Assembly: GCA_022393335.1 (NCBI GenBank)
Contig: JAJEKB010021580.1
Coordinates: 30,772-94,771 of the forward strand
Reading direction: 5' to 3'
Source: Macrotrachela quadricornifera
Lineage: Eukaryota > Rotifera > Eurotatoria > Philodinida > Philodinidae
Length of the DNA: 64,000 nt
Shown piece by piece: positions 37,269-47,188 of this stretch. The notes beneath the pieces are model-generated. The model was not told where the DNA came from, made no database searches, and saw only the letters and a program-made list of their open reading frames with translations. The position numbers and the translations under genes are program-made. Each line of letters begins with the position of its first letter. The stretch's first letter is position 1.

Positions 37269-38687
37269 AATATTATGGGTGACGGACATTTCGCACCAAG
37301 TCATTCCGAACACCCGACATGTGTCCAGGTGTTCGGAAATGAGATTTTAGCCCAACAAATTTTTGACAGGAGTCCGTAATTAATTTTGGACAGGAAATCG
37401 TAATGAAAAAACAGGGAGATTGGAAAGATGTCACCGGGAGTTCGGAACGGAATGCGCACCACTATATGCGACGTAAGGACCGGAGATCGGAATGAAAAAG
37501 ACGGGATGTTCGGAATGGAAAAGACGGGATGTTCGGAATGGGAAAGACCGGGCGTTCGGAATGAAAAATGATCGAGTGTTCGGAATGTAACTCGTAAGGT
37601 ATTTTTTATGAAAAAGGTCAAATGATCATCATGAAACTGACCGGGTGTCCGTAAATAATTTACCTGGAGATCGTAACAGATTTATTCTGACGTTTGTAAC
37701 GTTAATGAAGTTTTTTCTTTCTTTTTTATAATCAAGAATAGGATTGATTTATATGGTACGTTCGTGATTATATGAACAAATATCTTTCTCACTATTTCTA
37801 CTCTAGAAACTTTAGAAGCTGTAAAAGTTGTTCGTGACTCTCGTTCTTGAATAGAATTTAAATGAAAGAAGGTGTTTCTCTTGTTTATAATTATACTCAC
37901 TTTAATTCTAGATTTTGATATGGTCTTTACGCGCAATCAAACTCTAGCTGCTGCAACAGCAGATGCAGCAATTTAGTCAAGTTCTACTCCGAAAGTAATT
38001 GTTAATAAACAAACGCAAGCATAAACACCTAGTTATTAAACTCGTCGGACTATCAATACATCTCTTTCTTCATCGTCACCTATTTCTAGCCGTCGCTCAC
38101 GTTTACAAGTGTCCAAGAAAATATTTAATAAGAAAAATAATGTTAATGACGTAAAATGGTTTACGTTTCTTGTGTATCTCTATATTTGTCTCTACAAGTT
38201 CCTTTTTTGTGTTGAAAACATTTTTCTGTTAGTGAGGACGTACTTTCTGCATCAACTCAATACGAAAAACAGGTAAGTCACTTAAGATTTCTCAAAGAAG
38301 AGCAAATATAAATGTACAGTCCCGAACTTCCTGTCTTCTTCATTACGATCTCCAGATATTCGCTACACTTATTTGCCTTAAGTTTCATTACGATCTCCCT
38401 GTTTTTATTATTACGATCTTCCGGTAATTTTCATTCCGAACTCCAGTCAAATTTCAGGATTTTATCTCTAAGAAAGCGACTGTTGATGTTCGTTACGATC
38501 TTCTGGATACCTTCCATTACGAACACCCTGATTTTTCAATTTTTTTATTGATTTCGTCATTCCGAACTCCCGTATACTTCATTCCGAACACCCTGTCTTT
38601 TTTCTTATGTCTGGAAATCGTAACGAACATCTTCTACAGGAGATTGTAATGAAAAAGTGGTGCGAAATGTCCCTTTCCCAATATTAT
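37269..38687. mobile_element. hAT-like non-autonomous element (1.4 kb) with arrays of CGAAC/CGTAA repeats
   Basis: The element is 37277-38679. The left end reads GGGTGACGGACATTTCGCAC; the right end, read inward, is GGGAAAGGGACATTTCGCAC, so 19 of 22 terminal positions agree. AATATTAT flanks both sides (37269-37276, 38680-38687), an exact 8-bp duplication. Each sub-terminal region is an irregular array of two short motifs, GTTCGGAATG and GATCGTAATGA, separated by AAAAAGACGGG-like spacers. They point one way in the left array (37300-37680) and the opposite way in the right array (38310-38660). The core (37680-38300) holds a broken reading frame. Confidence 0.85.
37920..38157 (+). pseudogene. decayed coding segment inside the hAT-like element
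   Basis: From an ATG at 37920 the frame reads MVFTRNQTLAAATADAAI, then is broken by TAG and two TAA codons. Between and after them it keeps Ser/Thr/Arg-rich coding-like sequence (SSSTPKVIVNKQTQA; TINTSLSSSSPISSRRSR). All three stops differ from Gln codons by one C-to-T change. It may be the relic of the N-terminus of an element-encoded protein. I do not recognise it. Confidence 0.35.
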
Positions 38688-39218
38688 CGTATTCTCGTTC
38701 TCGTACATTTTTTTAATGGACTCCACACGTTGTCTATAGAATAAACATCGGCTAATTTTTTATCACAATATTTTGCCTCAATTCGATTAATAGAAACACG
38801 CTCGTGATGGATTTAACTTTTTTAAATGTAAAACGATAGAACGAAAATCTTTTTTACCTTTAATAAGTGGTCGATGTGACATTTTGTGTTGATTCAGTCA
38901 TAATGGATTCGTATTAACCGTTATATAGCCGTATCATTCGCACATGGAGATACGAAAATAAGTTCGGGAAAGAACATTCTGTCTGTTCTATGATGTGTTG
39001 ACCAACGGGTCGAAACAACATTTTTCTTATATCTCTATATCAAAGAACGAGGGCGTATTGATCCACAAATCGACCCTAAATAAAAACCACTTCTGCGCTC
39101 AGATTTATGCGCCACTTTTATAATTAAAGCATCCTTAACACATACAGATGACTTTCCTGAACACTTTATACTATATTCAATGAAAAAGACTATTAGGCCC
39201 ATTACACTAAATTTATGC
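38688..39218. other. intergenic, nothing recognised
   Basis: AT-rich spacer between two mobile elements; no gene seen. Confidence 0.4.
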
Positions 39219-40209
39219 TACTTAGGGCAATCCAAAAGTAGTGAGGGTGATATTGTATTTTCGTATAGTTCGCTTGGAAAAGTTTTATTTTTTTATGAAT
39301 AGATAGAGCGTCGTTTACTCTATCTTTTTGTCCTATTTGATCACTATTCAGTTGATCTTATAATAATAAAATTTCGATAAGAACTATTTTCATTGAAAAT
39401 CAGCTGGTACCATTAGATCATAATGAGTGTGGCACTTTTGCATTCTACTTCATTATCACTTAATACATTGTATTAGAAAAACAGAATATATTAGAAGATG
39501 CAGCGTGAAAAGCTCCACAATTTATAAAGGATCGCTTATTCTATAGTTGCACCTTTTGTTTTCAAAACGAACAAAACTCTGAACGACCAAATTTCGATAT
39601 TGCAGAAACGAAATTGTTTTTTAGTAAAAAATGCATTCAGTTTTCCCTATCTCATCTTTTTTATTACCTAACATGTTTCATTTAAAGAAACAAAATATAC
39701 TACAGGATGCAGCGTGAAAAGCTCTACAATCTAGAGAGAACAATTATAAAAAAAATAAAATAAAAAAACCAAATTCGTCATATACCAAAAAAAAGCAATC
39801 TTGTTTTTGCAATGTCAAAATTGGTCGCTCAGAATTTTGTCCATTCTGCAAACATAAAGTGCAGCTATCGAATAAGCGAACCTTTATAAATTGTGGAGCT
39901 TTTCACGTTGCATCTTCTGATATATTTTGTTTTTCTAATACAACGCATTAAGTGATGAGAAAATGAGATACAAAAGTGTCCCGTTTTTATAATGCCATGC
40001 CCGTTATGATCTAAATGGTACCAGCTGATTTTCAATGAAAATAGTTCTTATCGAAATTTTATTATTATAAGATCAACTGAATAGTGATCAAATAGGACAA
40101 AAAGATAGAGTAAACGACGCTCTATCTATTCATAAAAAAATAAAACTTTTCCAAGCGAACTATACGAAAATACAATATCACCCTCACTAGTTTTGGATTG
40201 CCCTAAGTA
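39219..40209. mobile_element. 987-bp fold-back element at a TA site, long near-identical arms
   Basis: The element 39221-40207 begins CTTAGGGCAATCCAAAAGTA and ends with the inverted copy, flanked by TA. The arms of at least 250-300 bp are almost identical: GATAGAGCGTCGTTTACTCT, TAGTGATCAAATAGGACAAA and AAAATTTCGATAAGAACTAT are all mirrored. Toward the centre, the motif GATGCAGCGTGAAAAGCTC occurs at about 39500 and 39706 and inverted near 39905. It has no coding capacity. It was probably mobilised in trans by a Tc1/mariner-type enzyme, judged by the TA target. Confidence 0.9.
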
Positions 40210-41488
40210 AAATTAGTATCATGTAGTGGTACCGATCGCTACCTTATTCTGATCAAAAACTACCATAATTTCAGCGTAGACAGAGCATAGTGAAACCAAC
40301 AAAATCATATTAATAAGTGCAGGAAAATATGCTGCCCTTAGATTTTTTCAAAGACCACACTGGTCATACCCTGTAATCAACATATAAGGTTACATAGGTC
40401 AGTCTTCACACTGTTCATTATTATCCGCAGAGCCGGCGATAGTTTGTGAAACTCACATATAAAACATGTGAGCGTAAGTTTCAAGTCGAAGTTTTCTAGC
40501 TTCCTCCTCCCCTTACAGACAGTCCTCATTACAGACATTCCTCTCCATTAGAAACACGCAAGATACAGAAATTGGTTTCTATGTTTATTTAGCTGAAGCC
40601 CAATTGTTTAAAGATATGTGAGTTCCACATTTTAGTCCCAAAGGAACTGTGCTGACAAGCTTTTTTCAGTGTAGATAGAGCTGACTGAGATGTGCGAAAT
40701 CATGTTAATAAGTGTAGGACAGATGGAAACAGACGAACGGCCAAAAAAAGACGAACATAATTATCACTCACAGTGCGTTGACTTGAAGAGCGGAGGGGAT
40801 GAGACAACGACCAGATCAGACGTAATGCTTCTTCGAATTCATTTTGTGTGAAATGAAAAGATACTTCATCATACAGACCATTGTCTCTATTTCTATGTTC
40901 CTGTCAATCTCTCTCTGTTTTCCTGTGTATCTCTACCTCTTTGTTTGTTTTTCTGCATCTCTCTCTCCCTCCATATTTCTCTCCATCTCTGTCTCTCTTC
41001 ACACACGTATCGCCCTCACTCTCATTGAGGCTATCTTTTCTTCTTTATCGATCTTCCTTCTCTTTTTCGTTCTTTATCTATCCTGTTCTATCTATCAGAA
41101 CTCGCTTTTATATTGCTTAGCTTCACCGAAAACGTGACTCATATCATCACACTACCACTTTTTCACCTTTTTTTCTCTCACCCTCATTATCTCAATAACA
41201 TATCCTTAATATATAAAATATTCATAGCCTGTTGAGCTTGTCCAGCTAACGGCGAATCAGCGTGGTCAAAGTTGAGTAGAAGATTTATCGGACATAAGAC
41301 AAGCGAACGTGCTCATTCAAAAATTTCTTATAGGTTTTTCGTATAAACTCTATTGGTAAATGTCATTTGTTTTGAAAAATGATCAGAAGAAATGGTAGTT
41401 GCCGGCCGAAATCATGTATTTTTTGTGCAAAAATGATGAAAAAGGGACTTTTGTGTCTCTTATCATATTGCGCACACTATTTTATTAT
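40210..41488. other. intergenic with a pyrimidine-rich tract
   Basis: A strongly pyrimidine-biased tract at about 40885-41110 (repeated TCTCTCT, CTCTGTCTCTC and similar) opens long frames in two phases on one strand, a low-complexity artefact. No gene is recognised elsewhere. Confidence 0.5.
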
Positions 41489-41539
41489 TTAAGGGGACCC
41501 CCCTTACCTGAGCCAAACATTTTTTTTTTTAATTTTATA

Positions 41540-41800
41540 TAAAGATGTATCAAGGTCCTCTCTAGGTGTGCTATAAAAATCAGAACCATCCAAGGTCGGG
41601 AAGTCTCTGAGAAACCAGAGTTTTTAGAGACCTATGTGACAAAAAAAATTTTTTTTTTTTAAATATAAAGTTATATTACGATGTAATATATATATATACT
41701 ATAAAAATCAGAACCATTCAAGGTCGGGAAGACTCTGAAAGACCAGAGTTTTTTGAGACATGTGACAAAAAAATTTTTTTTTTAAATTTTTTATGATTTT
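41540..41800. repeat. two tandem copies of a ~130-bp unit near the Kolobok left end
   Basis: Each copy has CTATAAAAATCAGAACCAT, CAAGGTCGGGAAG, CTCTGA-AGACCAGAGTTTTT and a GTGACAAAAAAA followed by a T-rich end (first from about 41565, second from about 41697). Confidence 0.8.
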
Positions 41801-42129
41801 ATTTCTAAAGATGTTCCATCGTATTATCTTCTTCTCTTGTAATAGTTATAACCATTTCGGCTCGTACAGCCGCAGAAAAGTTAAATATAGGCGCCATATG
41901 TCATACATAAAGCTCTTGTCTCAAGTGACATTTTTTTTCAAATATTTCGTTTTCAAGGTTATTGGGATATTGTCCTTTTATTATTGACCATACTTGATGT
42001 ATTTATTGGTCTTTTCGTGACGAATATAATAGAAGATTATCATCATGAGTCATAATCGCGTTGAATAAAAACAAATATTTCTTCTTTTATGTATATTTTA
42101 TTTTTTCTTGTTTGATGCAATAAAAATGA

Positions 42130-42656
42130 ATGAAAACACACAAGTAACGCTCGTCTGAAGACTCGCTCAGCTCTTTCTCGTAGAAATCGTGTTTCTAAAT
42201 TACCGTCAAGCTATTCATTTAAAAAATTTTAAAAAATCGAAGTCTGATTCAAGTTCCTGGACATTAACGGCCGCTGACCAAACTTCATAAAAAACAAATG
42301 CTTTTTATTAAAAATTTGTTGTTTCTTTAAAAAATTGATCGTCAAACAATTTTTGTGCAACTGACTTTAGATTTGAATTTCTCGATCACGAATACCATTC
42401 GGTCAACCCTTATAAAAATTTTTTTTTGTAAAAAAAGTGATCCTTTGTCTAAAAAATTGATTCTCAAAAAAATTTTAAAAAACTAATATCAAATTCGAAT
42501 TCCTCGACCCCGATTACCCTTCGGTTAAGTTTTATAGAAAATATGAATAAAATGTTTTTTTGACCTTTTGCGGACATACAATCAAGCAATCAAGCAAGCA
42601 ATCAAGCAGACAATTTATGTTTGCAAGACTCTTCTCTACGAGAAAGAGAATAATAT
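42130..42656. repeat. dispersed repeat module, copy 2 (inverted), nested in the Kolobok element
   Basis: Reads as the reverse complement of 15120-15640. It starts CAAGTAACGCTCGTC and passes GACTCGCTCAGCTC, CAACTGACTTTAGATTTGAA and ATTACCCTTCGGTTAAG. It ends with the GCGGACATACAATCAAGCAA junction, the CAAG-rich stretch and CTCTTCTCTACGAGAAAGAG. No target duplication is evident. Confidence 0.8.
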
Positions 42657-42659
42657 CAT

Positions 42660-43050
42660 TTACTTCAAATGCTTTGTCCATTTGATAAAATCATTAATAG
42701 ACACATCAATTGCACCTTTGAGAGGTTTATCTTTTTCAAGATCATTGGGAAACCGAAGACGGATCAATTGAAGAATGACTAATGGTAGTAGATGATTTTT
42801 TTTCTTGGATTTTTTAGACAAAATATTATTTATCTCATTTACAAATGCTCCACGTCGTTCAACATCAGTTGCTACAACAGTATCTGTAGTAAGACGATGT
42901 CGAGCTGGAATATCATCGAAGTTTTTTTCAAATAAAATCTGATAAATAGGTGAAGGCATAGTAATATTTGCTTCTTGATAGCAACTTTCAAGACGTGTTT
43001 TGATTGCTTCTAATTGTGCATCTCGTAATGGCCGACCATCATTAAATAAT
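42660..43050 (-). CDS. second Kolobok-associated reading frame, unrecognised
   Basis: On the minus strand the frame is open from about 43050 to a stop at 42660. It reads FNDGRPLRDAQLEAIKTRLES, then an in-frame ATG at 42959, then PSPIYQILFEKNFDDIPARH, VVATDVERRGAFVNEINN, and ends DVSINDFIKWTKHLK. Composition is protein-like and codon use resembles the transposase. It lies head to head with the transposase, starting about 14 bp from its ATG, so the two may share a bidirectional promoter. If translation starts at 42959 the product is ~99 residues; otherwise an upstream exon is needed. I do not recognise a family. It probably belongs to the element rather than the host. Confidence 0.5.
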
Positions 43051-43063
43051 AATTATATTTTCG

Positions 43064-45119
43064 ATGGGTAAAAAATATATTTCTAAATGGTTACAGAACA
43101 ATCAGTTTGACCTGGAATGTCATAAAAACGTAACATCGATAGATAACATTGTACAAACATCAGCTGAGCATCTAACAACAACAACACGAAAAAAACTAAA
43201 ATTGTCTCGTGCTCAACTTCATGCTAGATCAACTTCAACAACACAATCCATTATTGAAGACGAAAATGAACCATTTTTTGTTGATGATGAACTTGCATCA
43301 CATGATTTTCCACTCGATAGTATTAATATTATCGTCAGCATTGGGATGATACTCAATTTGGTTAATAAATTTGGTTGTCCTTCATGTAAGCGTGTTGGTA
43401 AAATGTCTCAAAAAGTTACTCAACGTCGCGGTCTCTTGTACAATATCACGTTTTCATGTACTTGTTCATTTGAACCATCTTTTACAAATTCAATACAACT
43501 AGATCATCCAGATACTACACGCATGGATGAACTCAACATGATGGCATGTGTAGCAGCTAATGTTGCTGGAATCAAACGAACAGGCATGACTACAATTTTA
43601 GGCATATTGAATATTTTACCACCAGTTCAAATTGAAAAGTGGAGCAAATATCAAAAACATATTTAGATGCTCTAGATGTTGTGAAAGATAAAAGTCTTGG
43701 AAGAGCCGGTAAAATCCACTATTTTTTTAATTGCTTATCATATGCTATTTTCCTATAATTATACTTGTAGCTGAAGAAGCAGCAGAGCAATCATCTGAAG
43801 CTGCTGATCATGAAGGAGTTACAAATGTCAAAGTGTCAATTGATGGTACATGGCTAACTCGTCGTGGTCATTCTAGTTTACATGGAGTAGCAACTGTTTG
43901 CTCAACATCGGATCCTCCAAAAGTATTAGACTTCGAATGTCTAAGTCGGCACTGTACAACTTGTTCTGGCTTATTAGGGATTAGAGAACACAATCTCGAA
44001 ATGTATCAACGACTTTTAGCAGAACATATCGAGAGTGGCTGTGAAGAAAATCATTCGGGTTCATCATCTGGAATGGAGGCGGCAGGTTTGAGGAAGTTAC
44101 ACTGAAAGATTTTTACTGATATTTTGAATCTTTTGGAGGTTGTGAAAGTTTTTTGTCGATCAGAAGCCAAACATCTTTTACGATACACGACATACATCGG
44201 TGATGGTGATGCCAACAATGAACGTGCACTTCTCGATGCAAAACCATATGAAAAAATTCGTATTCGACGTCTTCAATGTATAAACCATTTTTCAAAACGG
44301 TTATATCGTTATCTTTATGATAATACATCTACTTTTTTACTATAGAATACGCACTGCTCTAGAAACAATCAAAAAAAAACTACAAAGGTGTACACTTAGA
44401 AGATGGTTTACCAATTGGAGGTCAAAATGGACGTCTAACTGATGATAAAATTCATCAATGAACTGTTTACTATGGTTCAGCTATTCGATCTCATGTCAAT
44501 GATTTGGAATCGATGAAAGTCGCTTGTTGGGGTATGTCTTGTTCATATTTAATATCTCTTATCAATATTTTATATTTTAGCTACATTTTATCATTACAGT
44601 TCTACAAGTGAAAAACCAAACCATGATTATTGTGATCCAAGCAAGTGCCATATATACAGATACAAATCATTTGATACCAACAAACATAGTCTAGCACCTG
44701 CAGTAATGAATCCCATCCGTCCTGTTTATGAAAAAATGTGTTCTGATGAAGTATTATCGAAAGTGGTCGATGGAGGAACAACTAATCTAAACGAATCTTA
44801 CCACAGTTATATTTGGAGTTTATGTCCTAAAACACAATTCCACTCTGCCAAATATGTTTGTGATGCTGCTTCTCTAGCTGCTATTCTTTACAACGATGTT
44901 TATCAACTATCAATCATCAAACTACTTCGACAGTGTGGCGTTCAAAGTACAACTCCTGCATGTGTTAGAATGCTAGAGTTTATTGATAATCAACGACTAA
45001 AAGAACACAAATTCAAACCCAAAACAAATCGACAAAAGAAACGACGTCAACGAATACGAACTGAACAACGTATCAATCATCAAGAAAAATATAATTATCA
45101 ATCAGGAGCGTATGACTAA
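43064..45119 (+). CDS. Kolobok/Mutator-like transposase, multi-exon, with frameshifts and one TGA
   Basis: Exons: 43064-43708, 43771-44085, 44149-44531, 44581-45119 (TAA). The GT-AG introns are 62, 63 and 49 bp and restore conserved motifs (MEAAG|VFCRSEAKH; VACW|ATFYHYSSTSEKP). The N-terminal half has paired cysteines (GCPSCKRVG; TFSCTCSFE). Catalytic candidates: D in VSIDGTWLTRRGHSSLHG, D in YIGDGDANNERA, and E in NLNESYHSYIWSLCPKT; HCTTCSG may be a zinc site. The C-terminus is Lys/Arg-rich. Lesions: a frame change near an A4 run (43635-43638); probable extra bases in a T6 run (~44332-44337) and an A9 run (~44373-44381); and TGA at 44459-44461 where Trp is expected. If real, these make it a pseudogene; all three indels are at homopolymers, so base-calling error is plausible. 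It would cut and paste the surrounding element at TTAA. Confidence 0.75.
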
Positions 45120-46377
45120 TTGTATTGAAACATTTTTAAATAAATAAACTTACCTCGAACGAATTGTTTTTTTGTTTTTCGACACTGGTTGCCATGAATA
45201 AATGCTTGTTGTTTTTCTTGTTTCTTATGGGGAAATAAAGCTTATATAAAACTATAAGATACTTCATAAAACTTACTAAAGAAAGATTCATAAGTGACAA
45301 ATAATAATATTAGAGGGCAGAAAAATTTCGATGTCTTTACACATTCAGATTTCTCATGTTTGACTACTTTTAAAAACCAGAAAAAATTTCTTAAGAATTA
45401 ATGAATATTTAGTTAAATAATTGAAATGCATATTAGATATAGATGTTTTATCCATGATTACTTGTGAATACGTTTCATCGGAATTTTTGCTGCCTTTTTA
45501 TAATTAACTGATAAATGATAACTAATTAATTAATTAGAATTGGCATTAGTTTCACGTTCTTCGTTTTGATCTGAGTTAATCCAATTTTTCCAAAAAATAT
45601 GTTAATTAATCGTAATCAGCTAATTAGTTAAATCTGCCATCAGATTCGGATTTTCCGCCCTTGAATACACCTTTAACAATCTTATAAAAATTCGGCTGCA
45701 CTAATTAACGGCTAATTAGTGACTAATTAATTAATTAAATTCGACATCAGATTCAGATTCCCCATGCAAAACTACCCTTTGTACCACAAAATCAGCAAAA
45801 ATACTCACGTACAAGCGAAAAAAAGAATATTTTTCTACAACTTTGTTTTATTTTGCATTTTTCTCGAAGCTAGTTTTTTGGGTGCCGAAAACAAGTTTTC
45901 TCCCTTTTTCTCGGGGACGACAAGTCCAATCGGGCTGAAAACTTTTTTGGTAATACTTCAACTAATTTGTGGGGCCTATTTTTTTTCTTTTCTCGATATC
46001 CTTTACCAATCAAATTTGCCAGGCTTCCCAAAAATTTTAGCATCCTGAAAAACCAGGTTTTTGACGGGGTCTTCAGTATTTTGGTTCTCCTAACGTGAGT
46101 TTTAGGAATTTCTCAAAAAAAAAATAGGCTCCACGATTGGGGTCTGCTACCTGCAGTAAAAATTTCAGCTCAAAATATTGAAATCTGTGGATTTGCAGGG
46201 GGGAAAGCTTTAGGCCATTTTTGGGCCTTGGGGTCTCCAGAAGTCCATGAAGACGAGGTTTGCTAACTTTGAGTCTATGACAACTTTTTCTTTACTCATC
46301 GAGTTCTATCTACCCTAAAAGTTTAAGAAATTTTGGCTCGACCATTCTTGAGAAACGCCGGGGGGGGGGGGGTCTCC
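45120..46377. other. 3' non-coding part of the Kolobok element
   Basis: An AATAAATAAA-type polyadenylation signal lies about 20 bp after the stop. From 45.5 kb there are AATTAATTAATTAG-rich repeats with AATCTGCCATCAGATTCGGA-like phrases related to the dispersed module. The last 400 bp are less AT-rich and end in a 13-G tract next to the right terminus. A 94-codon frame at 45764-46048 shows no domain. Confidence 0.55.
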
Positions 46378-46381
46378 TTAA

Positions 46382-47188
46382 GTGATATTTATCGATATTA
46401 CCTATATATGAGTAAAGGTGAGTGATTTGGGTTTTTTCCCCGAGAGTAACGTGAGCCAACATATACTTGGAAAAAATTATTGCATATGTTTATCGTATAG
46501 GTGATATAGGAAAGAAGTGTGTCTCATCGTTATAATTGATACACTATTCAATTGGAATATATTCTTCGTTTATTTACATTTTTTACCGCAATAAACACGA
46601 TGACCACCACGACACCCCGTCTCGCCTCACCCATGAAGACGCATTTTTTTTTATAACTAAATGTGATTTCAATATATTGCAAAGTATTAGGAAAAACAAG
46701 GTCAACAAGACGTTTCTAAATCCAAGAATCGAAAATATTCAGCGTCAACAAATACAGAATTTTATTCTCTATGCTTTTAGCATCTTTACAAGATTGATGA
46801 AGTTATTTTTTATATATAATCTCAAAAATATTGTTTTCAAAATTAGATAAGCACTATGAACAATTGAAGATTGAAGAAAATAGTGTAAGATTTAAAATGA
46901 ACAAAGAAAAGATTTAGTTTGCTTCAAAACAAGAACAAACACGATCACGAGTCGACATAAAAAGTCCTTCACAAGAAGTTCGAATTATTTTTTATCGAAT
47001 TTTATCATAAATATATTTCCAAAAACTTGTTCATACAAATTCATAGATTCGAATTTTTCCTGAAAAATCTTATAATCTTATCTTAAAAAGATTTTTCAGC
47101 TTTGATTTGAATACTTTAATTAATGTTTTTGCAATTAAAAAAAATTCTATCCTCAAAGGATTAAAGTCAGTTATGTTATTGGACATCG
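46382..47188. other. intergenic, nothing firm
   Basis: Includes a plus-strand frame (46536-46850, 104 codons) without domain features. It is next to the 3' end of the F-box-like gene on the opposite strand. Confidence 0.4.

Larger units (their letters stand above)
41489..46381 (+). mobile_element. Kolobok-type DNA transposon (about 4.9 kb) flanked by TTAA
   Basis: The proposed unit is 41493-46377. TTAA lies immediately outside both ends (41489-41492, 46378-46381). The left end reads GGGGACCCCCC and the right end, read inward, GGAGACCCCCC. TTAA target sites are characteristic of Kolobok (and piggyBac) elements, and the encoded transposase (43064-45119) carries the motif set I associate with Kolobok/Mutator-like transposases. 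The element also contains a divergent second frame (43050-42660), two ~130-bp tandem copies near the left end (41540-41790), a nested repeat module (42130-42656) and repeat-like 3' sequence (45.5-46.3 kb). The TIRs are short, and the right one runs into a 13-G tract. Confidence 0.75.

Noticed and set aside
40844..41137. Overlapping ~80-100 codon frames rich in Ser/Leu/Phe
   Set aside because: They arise from a CT-rich tract, which stays open in more than one phase; no domain and no conserved start.
46536..46850. 104-codon plus-strand frame after the Kolobok element
   Set aside because: No recognisable domain, AT-driven composition and no supporting splice or polyadenylation context; left as intergenic.
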